Source of the DNA: Sutterella megalosphaeroides | GTDB lineage: Bacteria > Pseudomonadota > Gammaproteobacteria > Burkholderiales > Burkholderiaceae_F | DNA length: 64,000 bases | NCBI RefSeq assembly: GCF_003609995.1 | Contig: NZ_AP018786.1 | Location: 2,661,162 to 2,725,161 of the forward strand | Direction of reading: 5' to 3' | Shown here: one piece after another, positions 26,452 to 36,478 of the stretch | Numbering within the stretch: the first letter of the stretch is position 1 | Layout of the letters: every line of letters starts with the position of its first letter | Position numbers and translations under genes: made by a program | The notes under the pieces: model-generated | The model's database searches: none | What the model saw: only the letters and a program-made list of their open reading frames with translations | Told to the model about the DNA's origin: nothing

Positions 26452-28107
26452 TTACTTCGCGCAGGGCTTCACTTCAATCGTACGGGGCTTCAACTGCTTG
26501 AAGAAGTCGTTGCCCTTGTCGTCGACGAGGATGAAGGCCGGGAAGTCCTCGACTTCGATCTTGTAGACCGCTTCCATGCCGAGTTCGGCGAATTCGACGC
26601 ATTCGATGCTCTTGATGCTGTCGCTCGAGAGCACCGCAGCCACGCCGCCGATCGTGCCGAGGTAGAAGCCGCCGTGCTTCTTGCAGGCTTCGGTGACGAC
26701 GTCGGTGCGGTTGCCCTTGGCGATCATCACCATCGAACCGCCGTGGCTCTGGAAGAGGTCCACGTACGGATCCATGCGGTTGGCGGTCGTCGGCCCCATC
26801 GAGCCGCAGGCGTAGCCTTCGGGGGTCTTCGCCGGGCCCGCGTAAAGCACCGGGTGGTTCTTCATGTAGTCGGGCAGGTCTTCGCCGCGGTCGAGCCGTT
26901 CCTTCAACTTGGCGTGCGCGATGTCGCGCGCGACGATGATCGTGCCCGAGAGCTGCACGCGGGTCGAAACCGGATACTTCGTCAGATCGGCGAGCACGTC
27001 CTTCATCGGACGGTTGAGATCGATGCGGATGCCGCCCGCTTCGCCCGGATTGCGCAGCGCTTCGGGAATGAGGCGGCCGGGATTGTCGTCGAGCGTTTCA
27101 ACCCAGAGACCGTCCTTGTCGATCTTGCACTTGACGTTGCGGTCCGCAGCGCAGGAAACACCCATGCCGACCGGGCAGCTCGCGCCGTGGCGCGGCAGAC
27201 GAATGACGCGCACGTCGTGCGCCATGTACTTGCCGCCGAACTGAGCGCCGAGGCCGATCTTCCAGGCTTCTTCGAGGAGGGTCCGTTCGAGTTCGACGTC
27301 GCGGAAGGCGCGACCCGTTTCGTCGCCCGTGGTCGGCAGGTCGTCGTAGTAGTGGCAGGAAGCGAGCTTCACGGTGAGCATCGTGCGTTCGACCGACGTG
27401 CCGCCGATCACGAACGCGATGTGATAGGGCGGGCAGGCGGCCGTGCCGAGCGTCTTCATCTTTTCGATGAGGTACGGAACAAGCTTCTGGGGATTGAGAA
27501 TCGCCTTCGTTTCCTGGAAGAGGTACGACTTGTTGGCAGAGCCGCCGCCCTTCACGACGCAGAGGAACTTGTATTCCATGCCTTCCGTCGCTTCGATGTC
27601 AATCTGGGCGGGAAGGTTGCACTTCGTGTTCACTTCTTCGTACATCGAGAGCGGAGCGTTCTGCGAGTAGCGCAACGCCTCTTCGGTATAGGTCTTGTAG
27701 ACCCCCTTCGAGATCGCTTCTTCGTCGCAGAAACCCGTCCAGACGTTCTGACCCTTTTCACCGTGAACGATGGCCGTACCCGTGTCCTGGCAGTAGGGGA
27801 GCACGCCCTTGGCGGCGGCTTCGCCGTTGCGCAAAAGCGTCAGCGCCACGTACTTGTCGTTTTCGCTCGCTTCGGGGTCGGTGAGGATCTTGGCCACCTG
27901 TTCGTTGTGCTCGCGGCGCAGTTTGTAGTTCACGTCCGTGAAAGCGCGGTTCATGAGGAGCGTGAGACCCTCGGCCTCGACCTTGAGAACGGGGTGTCCT
28001 TCGAACTCGGAAACCGACACGTAGTCCTTCGAAACGAGCGTGTATTCGGTTTCGTCCTTGCCGTGCTGGAACATGGGCGCGTACTTGAATGCGGGAGTCT
28101 GAGCCAT
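26452..28107 (-). CDS. fumA: Fumarate hydratase class I (4Fe-4S, oxygen-sensitive)
   Basis: A 551-residue single-chain class I fumarase that interconverts malate and fumarate. The N-terminal segment [10 protein letters not shown] holds a cluster ligand, and the central domain includes [14 protein letters not shown]. The C-terminal domain ([32 protein letters not shown]) corresponds to the beta-subunit of two-subunit forms. Length equals E. coli FumA/FumB; which paralogue it represents cannot be decided. With DcuB and FrdC it would supply the malate-fumarate-succinate branch used in anaerobic respiration. It has its own sigma-70 promoter and a 116-nt leader. Confidence 0.95.
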   Translation of the reverse strand: MAQTPAFKYAPMFQHGKDETEYTLVSKDYVSVSEFEGHPVLKVEAEGLTLLMNRAFTDVNYKLRREHNEQVAKILTDPEASENDKYVALTLLRNGEAAAKGVLPYCQDTGTAIVHGEKGQNVWTGFCDEEAISKGVYKTYTEEALRYSQNAPLSMYEEVNTKCNLPAQIDIEATEGMEYKFLCVVKGGGSANKSYLFQETKAILNPQKLVPYLIEKMKTLGTAACPPYHIAFVIGGTSVERTMLTVKLASCHYYDDLPTTGDETGRAFRDVELERTLLEEAWKIGLGAQFGGKYMAHDVRVIRLPRHGASCPVGMGVSCAADRNVKCKIDKDGLWVETLDDNPGRLIPEALRNPGEAGGIRIDLNRPMKDVLADLTKYPVSTRVQLSGTIIVARDIAHAKLKERLDRGEDLPDYMKNHPVLYAGPAKTPEGYACGSMGPTTANRMDPYVDLFQSHGGSMVMIAKGNRTDVVTEACKKHGGFYLGTIGGVAAVLSSDSIKSIECVEFAELGMEAVYKIEVEDFPAFILVDDKGNDFFKQLKPRTIEVKPCAK

Positions 28108-28153
28108 GGTTGATGCCTTTGTCGTATTTCGCTCATCCCTTGCGGGAAGCTTT

Positions 28154-28247
28154 CTCTGTAGGTTGGGTCCTCGGCCTCGAGGGCCGGTTCGGTCGCATTC
28201 GGGGTGTCCTTTGCGGCCTCAACTGTCCTGATTATCTACCTACAGAG
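28154..28247 (-). promoter_or_regulatory. Inverted CTCTGTAGGT element pair at the fumarase promoter
   Basis: Perfect 10-bp arms lie at 28154-28163 (CTCTGTAGGT) and 28238-28247 (ACCTACAGAG), centres 84 bp apart, close to eight helical turns. The distal arm sits inside the spacer of the promoter and the other in the leader, so a looping operator is possible but an RNA hairpin is not. Confidence 0.45.
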
Positions 28248-28259
28248 GGAGTGTGACAA
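28231..28259 (-). promoter_or_regulatory. Sigma-70 promoter of the fumarase gene
   Basis: -35 TTGTCA (28254-28259) and -10 GATAAT (28231-28236) with 17-bp spacing, each five of six to consensus. Transcription would begin near 28224. Confidence 0.75.
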
Positions 28260-28626
28260 TGAAACCTTCGTTCAAGACTTCTACAAACATCGTTTTGTTT
28301 GATAAGGGTTCAATCCTCGAAAAAAGCTTACGTTCAGCAATGCCCGGCTTCGATCGGGCACGCACCCCGCAGCGCGGTTTTGCATAAATATTGGGGTTAT
28401 TACTCTACCCCTTTCGTGGTGGTTATTTTTTTTCGATTCGAGGCCTGAACGAACCCGAAACCGACGCGACGGAACCTTCCCTTTCGACACATTTTGATAC
28501 AGGGCTTTACGCGACCTTGATTTTCAGGCGGGCAGGCCGCCTTGAGGGCTCGGCGGGGCTCGTCCATACTTTTCCCTGTTTTTTTCCTCACGCGAAGGCG
28601 TTCGCCTCCGCTGCATTGCCTGCCTC
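28260..28626 (+). promoter_or_regulatory. Divergent region ahead of the RND pump, no gene seen
   Basis: Contains hairpin TGCCCG/CGGGCA near 28341-28359, GGGGT/ACCCC near 28392-28411, an AT-rich block around 28380-28440, and a possible -35 TTGATA near 28495. No repressor gene or clear operator is evident. The pump gene has no strong ribosome site. Confidence 0.3.
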
Positions 28627-29730
28627 ATGTTTTCAAAGATCCTCTTCGCCCTGACGTCCGCCGGCCTGCTCCTTGCCGGATGCTCCAAAGAAGCCCCCGC
28701 TCCCGCAGCACCCGCGCCGCTGCCCGTTGAAACCGTCGTAGCCGAATCCACGGACGAGCCGCGCTGGATCGAACAGCTCGGGCAGGCCGAAAGCGGCCAG
28801 GGCGTGGAAGTTCGGGCTCAGGTGGGCGGGATCCTCAAGGAGCTGCACTACCGCGAGGGTGAAGCAGTGAAGGCGGGCGACGTGCTCTTTACGATCGATG
28901 AGGCGCCCTACCGGGCCCGACTCAATGCGGCCGCCTCGGCGCGCCGCAAAGCCGAGGTGGATCTCTCGCAGGCCGAACGCGAACTGCGCCGCACCGCGGC
29001 GCTCTTCAAATCGGGAGCGGCGAGCGCCAAAGAGCGCGACGACGCGCTCTCGGCGCGCGATCAGGCAAAGAGCCTCCTCGCCGAAGCCGAAGCGACGGAG
29101 AAGGACGCCGCCATCAACCTCGAATGGACGAAGGTGCGCGCACCCGCTTCGGGCATCGCCGCACGGTCCGTGCTCAACCCCGGCGCCCTCGTCGCCGCTT
29201 CGACCACACTTCTGACGACGATCACGCAGCTCGACCGTGTGCGCGTCTCCTTCGCGCCCTCGGACCGCGACTTGAAGGGGGCGAACGTCACGCTCGAGAA
29301 CCGCGTCGTACTCCTCAACGCCGACGGTACGGAAACCCCTGTCGCGCTCGACTACGTCGCGCAGGAAATCGACCCCGCGCTCGGCACGCGTCTCATGCGC
29401 GTGCGGCTCCCCGAAACGAGCCGCGTGCTACCCGGCGAATTCGTTCGCGTGCGTCTCATGGTCGACACCGACCGCAACGTATTTCGAATTCCTCAGAAGG
29501 CCGTCGTGCAGCTTCCCGACGGCTCCTACGCGGTGTACGTTGCCGAGAACGGCAAAGCGGTGCGGCGCGTCGTCACCGTCGGTCTTTGGAGCGGAAGCGA
29601 CTGGATCGTGCGCACGGGGCTCAAAACGGGCGACCGCGTGATTACGAATCAGTTGCTCAAACTTCAAGACGGCGCGGCCGTTCGCCCGTCGAACGCCGAA
29701 GGCACCGAAACCCAAGCCCGTCCCGAGTAA
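28627..29730 (+). CDS. RND efflux periplasmic adaptor (membrane fusion protein), AcrA-like
   Basis: A 367-residue lipoprotein with lipobox LLLAGC (Cys19). It shows the adaptor order: lipoyl half-motif (VEVRAQVGGILKELHYREGEAVKAGDVLFTID), an Ala/Glu/Arg-rich alpha-hairpin (about 100-165), the second lipoyl half (VRAPASGIAARSVLNPGALV), beta-barrel, then membrane-proximal domain. It links the inner-membrane pump to an outer-membrane channel. The permease gene follows after 18 bp. No TetR-type repressor or TolC-type gene is linked, so the channel must come from elsewhere. Confidence 0.95.
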   Translation: MFSKILFALTSAGLLLAGCSKEAPAPAAPAPLPVETVVAESTDEPRWIEQLGQAESGQGVEVRAQVGGILKELHYREGEAVKAGDVLFTIDEAPYRARLNAAASARRKAEVDLSQAERELRRTAALFKSGAASAKERDDALSARDQAKSLLAEAEATEKDAAINLEWTKVRAPASGIAARSVLNPGALVAASTTLLTTITQLDRVRVSFAPSDRDLKGANVTLENRVVLLNADGTETPVALDYVAQEIDPALGTRLMRVRLPETSRVLPGEFVRVRLMVDTDRNVFRIPQKAVVQLPDGSYAVYVAENGKAVRRVVTVGLWSGSDWIVRTGLKTGDRVITNQLLKLQDGAAVRPSNAEGTETQARPE

Positions 29731-29748
29731 GCCGGAAGGAAAACCGAC

Positions 29749-32700
29749 ATGTTGAGTCAGTTCTGCATCCGCCGGCCGATCTTTGCGACGGTCCTCTCGA
29801 TTCTGATCGTGCTCGCGGGGCTTCTCGCCCTGCGGGTGCTCCCGCTTTCCCAGTACCCGAACATCACGCCCCCGACCGTGCGCATCTCCGCCACGTACGA
29901 AGGGGCCGACAGCCGCACGATGGCCCGTACGGTCGCTCAACCGATCGAGGACCAACTCTCGGGGATCGAAGGGCTTCTCTACTACACGACGAGCATTCGC
30001 AGTAACGGCGAAATTTCGATTGCCTGCGTCTTCGACGTCGGCACCGACGCCAACGACGCCATGCTCGAAATCAACAACCGCGTGCGTACCGCCGAACGAC
30101 GTCTGCCCGACACGGTGCGCAATCAGGGCGTCTCAGTGCGAAAGCGCAACGAAGAAAGCCTTCTCATGATGGCGCTCTGGTCGCCCGACGGCTCGATGCA
30201 GGCCACCGACCTCGCCGACTACGCGAACCTCAACATCGTCGACGAACTGAAGCGTCTGCCCGGAATCGGTGACGTGTCCGTGTTCGGCAACGCCCAGTCC
30301 GCGATGCGCATCTGGCTCGACCCCGAACGGATGGGCCGCTACGGCATCACCACAGCCGACGTTGAGCAGGCGATCGAAAACCAGAACAAGCAGCGTACGG
30401 CGGGCCGCGTCGGTACGATGCCGACCGTCGACGACCAACAGATCTACTACACGATCAACGCTCCGGGGCAACTGCTCACGCCCGAGCAGTTCGGCAACAT
30501 CGTCGTTAAGGCCGACGGCGCGAACGGCTTCATCCGCATCCGCGACCTCGCCACGACCGAAATCGGCAAGCGGTCCTACGACTTCCGCGTCGACCTCAAC
30601 GGCAAGCCCGGCGTCAATATCGGCGTCTACCTGCAGACGGGCGCGAACGCCATGGCCGCGGCGAGTGCCGTCAAGGCGAAAATCACCGAAATCGCCTCGC
30701 ACTTCCCCGAAGGCAAGATCGACTACCTCATCACGGACGACACGACGGTGTTCGTGAGCGCCTCGCTCAACGAGGTCTACAAGACGCTCGTCGAAGCAGG
30801 CATCCTCGTTCTGATCGTCGTTTTCCTCTTCCTGCAGAGCTGGCGCGCCACGCTCATTCCGATGCTCGCCGTGCCCGTGTCGCTCATCGGGACGATGGCG
30901 GGCCTCTGGCTTCTCGGCTTTTCGCTCAACACGCTCACGCTCTTTGCGATGACGCTCTCGATCGGGATCGTGGTCGACGACGCCATCGTGGTTCTGGAGA
31001 ACATCGAACGCCTCATGCGCACCGAGGGGCTCTCCCCCTTCAAGGCCGCTCAAAAGGCCATGAAGGAAGTCTCGGGGGCGCTCGTTGCGATCGTACTCGT
31101 GCTTTCCGCCGTCTTCATTCCCGTCGCTTTCCTCGGCGGGATTGCGGGCGAACTCTACCGTCAGTTCGCGGTGACCGTGACCGTGTCGGTGGCGATTTCG
31201 GGCTTCGTCGCGTTGACGCTCACCCCCGCACTCTGCGCGCTCATTCTGAAGCCCGAAGCACCCGAGGAGCGCCCCGCCGTCTTTCGTGCTTTCAACCGCT
31301 TCCTCGCGGCCTTCACGATGCGCTTTTTGCAACTCGTGCGCATTGCGCTTCAACACCGCGTGATCTCCGCCCTGACTCTCGTCGTCGTGTCGGCGGCGAG
31401 CTGGCAGCTCTTCGTGCGCACCCCGACCTCCTTCGTCCCGACGGAAGACCAGGGGCTCGTGCGCATGGCCGTGCAACTTCCCGAAGGCGCGGCCTTCCCG
31501 CGCACCGAAGCCGTGTCGGAGGGTTTTCTCAAGGAAATCCGCTCGATCGATGCCGTTCGCTCGGTTGTTACCATGATGGGCTTTGACACGATGTCGAGCG
31601 ACGTGCGCTCGAACGCGGCCACCTTCATCGTACAGCTCAAGCCTTGGGAAGAGCGCACCGAATCCGCCCGCGACGTGCAGACGAAGCTCCAGCAGCTCGT
31701 ACGTTCGAGCCCCGACGCGCGCGGTGTCTCGTCGACTCCCGCTCCGATTCCCGGCCTCGGGAGCACGAACGGCTTCTCGGGCTACGTGCTCGCGCACGGC
31801 AACGACGACCCGCTCGTCCTGCAGGAAGTGGTCGACCGCTTCCTCGCCGAACTCGGCCGGCGTTCCGAGCTGACGGGGCTTCGCAGCTTCCTCACGGCCG
31901 ACACGCCGCAACTCAAACTCACGCTCGACGAAGACCACGCGTTCGCGCTCGGCGTCGACGTCGCCGACGTCTACGACACGATCTCCACCATGATGGGGGG
32001 CACCTACGTCAACGACTTCACGCGCAACGGCAAGACCTATCGCGTCGTCATGCAGGCCGACGCCAAGTTCCGCCGCACGCCCGAAGACATCGGCCGAGCC
32101 TACGTGCGCTCCTCGAGCGGCGCCATGATCCCGATTTCGACCCTTGCCCGAATCGAACGCGTCTCGGGGGCCGAATCGATCGGGCGCATGAACGGGTACC
32201 TCGCCGCGCAGTTCATGGGGGCGGCCGCAGGCGGCGTCTCCTCGGGCGACGCCATCCGGATCGTCGAAGAAACGGCCGCTCAGGTCCTTCCCGAGGGCTA
32301 TACGATCGAGTGGACCGGTCAGGCCTACCACGAAAAGCGCATCGGCGCTTCGTCCGCCGCGGCGCTCGGTTTCGGCGTTCTCATGATGTTCCTCATCCTC
32401 GCCGCCCTCTACGAACGCTGGTCGCTGCCGATCGCCGTCGTGCTTGCGGTTCCCTATGCGTTCCTCGGCGCCATGACGGCGGTTTGGATTCGCGGTACGC
32501 CCAACGACATCTACTTCCAGATCGGGCTCCTCGTGCTCATCGGCCTCACCGCTAAAAACGCCATTCTGATCGTCGAATTCGCCGCTCAAAAGATGGCCGA
32601 AGGGAAGGGCCCGTTCGACGCCGCCATCGAGGCCGCGGGCCTGCGATTCCGTCCGATTCTGATGACGTCGCTCGCGTTCGTGCTCGGCGTCGTGCCCCTC

Positions 32701-32847
32701 CTTCTTGCGACAGGCGCGGGCGCTGCGGCGCGCCACTCGATGGGCACGGGCGTCTTCGGCGGCATGATCGCGGCGACCTTCGTTTCGACGATTTTCGTCC
32801 CGGTCTTCTTCACGTGGTTTGCGAGCCGCAAGGCACATCGCAGCTGA
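29749..32847 (+). CDS. RND multidrug efflux permease, AcrB/HAE1 family
   Basis: 1032 residues with the duplicated 12-helix RND architecture and two large periplasmic loops. The N-terminus IRRPIFATVLSILIVLAGLLAL, the proton-relay pair in TM4 (SIGIVVDDAIVVLENIER) and the TM11-12 region (AKNAILIVEFAAQKM) are all intact. The length and sequence are those of functional drug/proton antiporters. Substrates cannot be read from sequence. It forms a two-gene operon with the adaptor and ends in a strong bidirectional terminator. Confidence 0.97.
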   Translation: MLSQFCIRRPIFATVLSILIVLAGLLALRVLPLSQYPNITPPTVRISATYEGADSRTMARTVAQPIEDQLSGIEGLLYYTTSIRSNGEISIACVFDVGTDANDAMLEINNRVRTAERRLPDTVRNQGVSVRKRNEESLLMMALWSPDGSMQATDLADYANLNIVDELKRLPGIGDVSVFGNAQSAMRIWLDPERMGRYGITTADVEQAIENQNKQRTAGRVGTMPTVDDQQIYYTINAPGQLLTPEQFGNIVVKADGANGFIRIRDLATTEIGKRSYDFRVDLNGKPGVNIGVYLQTGANAMAAASAVKAKITEIASHFPEGKIDYLITDDTTVFVSASLNEVYKTLVEAGILVLIVVFLFLQSWRATLIPMLAVPVSLIGTMAGLWLLGFSLNTLTLFAMTLSIGIVVDDAIVVLENIERLMRTEGLSPFKAAQKAMKEVSGALVAIVLVLSAVFIPVAFLGGIAGELYRQFAVTVTVSVAISGFVALTLTPALCALILKPEAPEERPAVFRAFNRFLAAFTMRFLQLVRIALQHRVISALTLVVVSAASWQLFVRTPTSFVPTEDQGLVRMAVQLPEGAAFPRTEAVSEGFLKEIRSIDAVRSVVTMMGFDTMSSDVRSNAATFIVQLKPWEERTESARDVQTKLQQLVRSSPDARGVSSTPAPIPGLGSTNGFSGYVLAHGNDDPLVLQEVVDRFLAELGRRSELTGLRSFLTADTPQLKLTLDEDHAFALGVDVADVYDTISTMMGGTYVNDFTRNGKTYRVVMQADAKFRRTPEDIGRAYVRSSSGAMIPISTLARIERVSGAESIGRMNGYLAAQFMGAAAGGVSSGDAIRIVEETAAQVLPEGYTIEWTGQAYHEKRIGASSAAALGFGVLMMFLILAALYERWSLPIAVVLAVPYAFLGAMTAVWIRGTPNDIYFQIGLLVLIGLTAKNAILIVEFAAQKMAEGKGPFDAAIEAAGLRFRPILMTSLAFVLGVVPLLLATGAGAAARHSMGTGVFGGMIAATFVSTIFVPVFFTWFASRKAHRS

Positions 32848-32889
32848 CCGGCGTTCGCCGACTCCGAGCCCGGGCGTCCCGGGCTTCGG

Positions 32890-32927
32890 AAAAGGGCCGT
32901 TTCCCCGTACGGGAAACGGCCCTTTTC
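32890..32927. terminator. Bidirectional terminator between the RND pump and dnaJ
   Basis: AAAAGGGCCGTTTCC/GGAAACGGCCCTTTT type stem, with T-runs on both strands. Confidence 0.9.
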
Positions 32928-32956
32928 ACATGCTCTCTTTCGAACCGATGTCGGAC

Positions 32957-34129
32957 TCAGTCCGAATCGCTTCGGAAGAAGTTTTTCATGCGGTCGAGGA
33001 ACGATTCGGCACGCGGATTGTGCTTTTCGCCCCCTTCCTTCAACGACGCTTCGAAGTCGCGCAGGAGCTGCTTTTGCTTGGCGGAGAGGTTCACCGGCGT
33101 TTCTATCGCCACGTGAATGTAGAGATCCCCCTTGTCGCCCGTACGGACGTTCGCGACGCCCTTGCCGCGCAGACGGAATGTCTTGCCGCTTTGCGTACCT
33201 TCGGGCAGCGTGATACGCGTGTCGCCTTCGAGCGTGGGCACGCGGATTTCGCCGCCGAGCGCCGCCGTCGTGAAGGAAATCGGCAGGTCGGTGTGCAAAT
33301 CGTCCCCGTCGCGCTCGAAGATTTCGTGCGGACGGATGCGGATTTCGACGTAGAGGTCGCCCGGTTCTCCGCCGTTCGTCCCGGGTTCGCCCTTGCCGGA
33401 CAAGCGGATGCGCTGCCCGTCGTTGATACCGGCCGGAATGCGAACCTGAAGCACCTTCGTCGTGCGCACGTGGCCCGTGCCGTGACAGTCGCTGCACGGT
33501 TCGGCGATCACCTGACCCGCGCCGTGGCAGTGCGGGCAGGTCTGCTGCACGTGGAAGAGCCCGTTCGACATGCGAACGACGCCCGCGCCCTGGCAGGTCG
33601 GGCACGTCTTCTTCGACGTCCCCGGACGGCACCCGGTGCCGTGGCAGGTCTTGCATTCGTCCCAGGCGGGCACGCGAATGTCCATTTCACGGCCGCGCGC
33701 GGCGTCTTCAAGCGAAATCTCCAGATCGAACCGCATGTCGTTACCGCGATACGCCTGGGGACCGGCCGCCTGACGGCCCTGAGCGCGACCGCCCCCGAAG
33801 AGGTCGGAGAAGATGTCGCCGAACGCTTCGCTGAAGTCCGCGCCGCCCATGTTGCCGAAGCCCCCGAAGCCACCTCGACCGCCGAAACCGCCCGCCGCCG
33901 ACGGATCCACGCCCGCTTTGCCGTAGCGGTCGTAGGCCGCACGCTTTTGATCGTCGGAAAGCACCGCGTAGGCTTCGCCGATCTGCTTGAACTTCTCTTC
34001 GGCCTGCTTGTCGCCCTGATTGCGGTCGGGGTGGTACTTCATCGCCAGGCGACGGTACGCCTTCTTGATTTCGTCGGCCGTGGCGGTGCGGGATACGCCG
34101 AGTACCTCGTAATAGTCCTGATCAGCCAT
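32957..34129 (-). CDS. dnaJ: Chaperone DnaJ
   Basis: A 390-residue type I Hsp40. A J-domain (1-70, HPD in MKYHPDRNQ) stimulates DnaK ATPase. A Gly/Phe-rich linker follows (about 76-125). The four zinc motifs [24 protein letters not shown] and CSDCHGTG bind two zinc ions, and a C-terminal substrate-binding domain completes the protein. GAGGA precedes the ATG at 34129. It follows dnaK by 113 bp that contain two hairpins, so expression may depend on partial read-through. Confidence 0.98.
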   Translation of the reverse strand: MADQDYYEVLGVSRTATADEIKKAYRRLAMKYHPDRNQGDKQAEEKFKQIGEAYAVLSDDQKRAAYDRYGKAGVDPSAAGGFGGRGGFGGFGNMGGADFSEAFGDIFSDLFGGGRAQGRQAAGPQAYRGNDMRFDLEISLEDAARGREMDIRVPAWDECKTCHGTGCRPGTSKKTCPTCQGAGVVRMSNGLFHVQQTCPHCHGAGQVIAEPCSDCHGTGHVRTTKVLQVRIPAGINDGQRIRLSGKGEPGTNGGEPGDLYVEIRIRPHEIFERDGDDLHTDLPISFTTAALGGEIRVPTLEGDTRITLPEGTQSGKTFRLRGKGVANVRTGDKGDLYIHVAIETPVNLSAKQKQLLRDFEASLKEGGEKHNPRAESFLDRMKNFFRSDSD

Positions 34130-34155
34130 GTCGTCCTCGTAAAAATAAATCGGAC

Positions 34156-34222
34156 AAAGGGTCGGCCGACGAATCGACCGACCCTTGCCTCGAGCTTTTT
34201 GAAGGGTTCTTCAGAACCCCTC
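34156..34222 (-). terminator. Two hairpins between dnaK and dnaJ
   Basis: GAGGGGTTCT/AGAACCCTTC (34201-34222, followed by AAAAAG) and AAGGGTCGG/CCGACCCTT (34157-34186, followed by TGTCC). They are probable partial terminators that set the dnaK to dnaJ ratio. Confidence 0.55.
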
Positions 34223-34242
34223 AGCGCTCCGAGCGGTTCCGG

Positions 34243-36153
34243 TTACTTGCGTTCCGTGAAGTCGGCGTCGACGACGTCGTCGTCCTTGCCCTGAGCCTGC
34301 TGCTGGGCGCCCTGGGCGGCCTCGGCGCTCTGAGCGGCCTTGTTCATCTTTTCACCGATCTTCTGGGCGGCGTCCATGAGGCGTTCGACGGCCTTGTCGA
34401 TCGCTTCCTTGTCTGCGCCCTTCACCTTTTCTTCGACGTCCTTGATGGCGTCTTCGCAGGCGATGCGGTCGGCGCTTTCGATCTTGTCGCCGTATTCCTT
34501 CAGGGTCTTCTGGACCTGGTTGACGGCTGCGTCGGCGGTATTGCGGGCCTGAGCGAGTTCGAAGCGACGGTGGTCTTCGGCCTTGTTGGCTTCGGCGTCC
34601 TGAACCATGCGTTCGATTTCGTCTTCGGAAAGACCCGAGCTCGCCTTGATGGTGATCGTGTTTTCCTTGCCGGTGGCCTTGTCCTTGGCAGCCACGTGCA
34701 GGATGCCGTTGGCGTCGATGTCGAACGTCACTTCAATCTGCGGGAGACCGCGCGGAGCGGCCGGGATCCCTTCGAGGTTGAATTCGCCGAGGAGCTTGTT
34801 GCTCTGCGCCATCTCGCGTTCGCCCTGGTAGACCTTGATCGTGACGGCCGGCTGGTTGTCTTCGGCCGTCGAGAAGACCTGCGAGTGCTTCGTCGGGATG
34901 GTCGTGTTGCGCTTGATCATCGGGGTCATGACGCCGCCGAGCGTTTCAATGCCGAGCGTAAGCGGCGTGACGTCAAGCAGGAGCACGTCGTGGCGTTCGC
35001 CCGTCAGGACCGAACCCTGAATGGCCGCACCGATGGCAACGGCTTCGTCGGGATTGACGTCCTTGCGCGGATCCTTGCCGAAGAATTCCTTCACGACGGC
35101 CTGAACGCGCGGCATGCGGGACTGACCACCCACGAGAATCACGTCGGTGATTTCCGAGACCGAGGCGCCGGCATCGCGCAGAGCCTTGCGGCAGGGTTCG
35201 ATCGTGCGCTGAACGAGGTCTTCGACGAGCGCTTCGAACTTGGCGCGCGTGATGTTGATGTTGAGGTGCTTCGGACCCGTAGCATCGGCCGTGATGTAGG
35301 GCAGGTTGACTTCCGTTTCCTGACGGCTCGAGAGTTCGATCTTCGCCTTTTCGGCAGCATCCTTCAGGCGCTGCAAAGCGAGGATGTCCTTCGAGAGGTC
35401 GACGCCCGTATCCTTGCGGAATTCGGTGATGATGTAGTCGACGAGGCGCTGGTCGAAGTCTTCGCCGCCGAGGAACGTGTCGCCGTTGGTCGAGAGCACT
35501 TCGAACTGCTTGTCGCCGTCGACGTTCGCGAGGTCGATGATCGAGATGTCGAACGTGCCGCCGCCGAGGTCGTACACGGCGATCTTGCGGTCGCCCGAGC
35601 CGCCCTTGTCAAGGCCGAAGGCCAGAGCCGCGGCGGTCGGTTCGTTGATGATGCGCTTCACTTCGAGACCGGCGATGCGGCCGGCGTCCTTCGTAGCCTG
35701 ACGCTGGCTGTCGTTGAAGTAGGCCGGAACCGTGATCACGGCTTCCGTGACGGGTTCGCCGAGGTAGTCTTCGGCGGTCTTCTTCATCTTGCGGAGCACT
35801 TCCGCGCTCACCTGCTGCGGAGCGAGCTTCTTGCCCGACACTTCAACCCAGGCGTCGCCGTTGTCGGCACGCGTGATCGTGAAGGGCATCAGATCGAGGT
35901 CCTTCTGAACTTCGGCGTCGTCGAAGCGACGACCGATGAGGCGCTTCACCGCAAAGAGGGTGTTCTTCGGGTTCGTCACGGCCTGACGCTTGGCGGGCGC
36001 ACCGACGAGGATCTCGCCGTTGTCCATGTACGCGATGATCGAGGGCGTCGTACGGGCGCCTTCGCTGTTCTCAATCACCTTGACGTTGTCGCCTTCCATG
36101 ACCGCGACGGCGGAGTTGGTCGTGCCGAGGTCGATACCGATGATCTTAGCCAT
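34243..36153 (-). CDS. dnaK: Chaperone DnaK (Hsp70)
   Basis: 636 residues. ATPase-domain signatures [29 protein letters not shown] and [14 protein letters not shown] are intact. The linker [15 protein letters not shown] leads to the substrate-binding domain, and the lid ends in an Ala/Gln-rich tail with acidic DDDVVDADF. It refolds proteins with DnaJ and GrpE. AAGGAACT precedes the ATG at 36153. A sigma-32-type promoter lies 136 bp upstream. Confidence 0.99.
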   Translation of the reverse strand: MAKIIGIDLGTTNSAVAVMEGDNVKVIENSEGARTTPSIIAYMDNGEILVGAPAKRQAVTNPKNTLFAVKRLIGRRFDDAEVQKDLDLMPFTITRADNGDAWVEVSGKKLAPQQVSAEVLRKMKKTAEDYLGEPVTEAVITVPAYFNDSQRQATKDAGRIAGLEVKRIINEPTAAALAFGLDKGGSGDRKIAVYDLGGGTFDISIIDLANVDGDKQFEVLSTNGDTFLGGEDFDQRLVDYIITEFRKDTGVDLSKDILALQRLKDAAEKAKIELSSRQETEVNLPYITADATGPKHLNINITRAKFEALVEDLVQRTIEPCRKALRDAGASVSEITDVILVGGQSRMPRVQAVVKEFFGKDPRKDVNPDEAVAIGAAIQGSVLTGERHDVLLLDVTPLTLGIETLGGVMTPMIKRNTTIPTKHSQVFSTAEDNQPAVTIKVYQGEREMAQSNKLLGEFNLEGIPAAPRGLPQIEVTFDIDANGILHVAAKDKATGKENTITIKASSGLSEDEIERMVQDAEANKAEDHRRFELAQARNTADAAVNQVQKTLKEYGDKIESADRIACEDAIKDVEEKVKGADKEAIDKAVERLMDAAQKIGEKMNKAAQSAEAAQGAQQQAQGKDDDVVDADFTERK

Positions 36154-36288
36154 AGTTCCTTGTTCCTCATGTCAGCCGCTCCCTCAAGGCCCGTGCGATC
36201 GCCTTCCGGAGACGTTGCGGGGGGAAGCGGGTTCCTGAAATCCTTGTTCCGACACCCCCGAAGGGCCTCGGAACGCTCTTTAATCCGT

Positions 36289-36316
36289 ATATGGGGACGG
36301 GGTTTTTCTTTTCAAG
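36289..36316 (-). promoter_or_regulatory. Sigma-32 (heat-shock) promoter of dnaK
   Basis: -35 CTTGAAA (36310-36316) and -10 CCCCATAT (36289-36296), 13-bp spacing, a near-exact match to the RpoH consensus. Confidence 0.85.
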
Positions 36317-36407
36317 GGGCGAGCCCGAAAAAAGTCCCCGTTTTGCATCTCGTTACGTCTCGCGACGTTCGCCGCGTTTTCCGGGGCGTCTTTCGAGGCG
36401 CCCGAAA

Positions 36408-36446
36408 AAGAAAAAAGGGAACGCCCTTTCGACGGACGCTCCCTTC
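36408..36446 (-). terminator. Terminator of grpE
   Basis: Minus-strand stem AAGGGAGCGTCC/GGGCGTTCCCTT (two G-U pairs) followed by a T-run. Confidence 0.7.
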
Positions 36447-36478
36447 GGGCGCACGAGGCGCCGGGCGGGCGACAAGCC

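Noticed and set aside
28297..28313. FNR-like TTGATAAGGGTTCAA upstream of the fumarase promoter
   Set aside because: The half-sites are separated by five bases rather than four and the second half is poor; the position is also too far from the promoter.
30133..32838. 901-codon open frame antisense to the RND permease
   Set aside because: Shadow of a biased GC-rich gene. Composition is dominated by Arg, Glu, His and Gly; no ribosome site or family resemblance.
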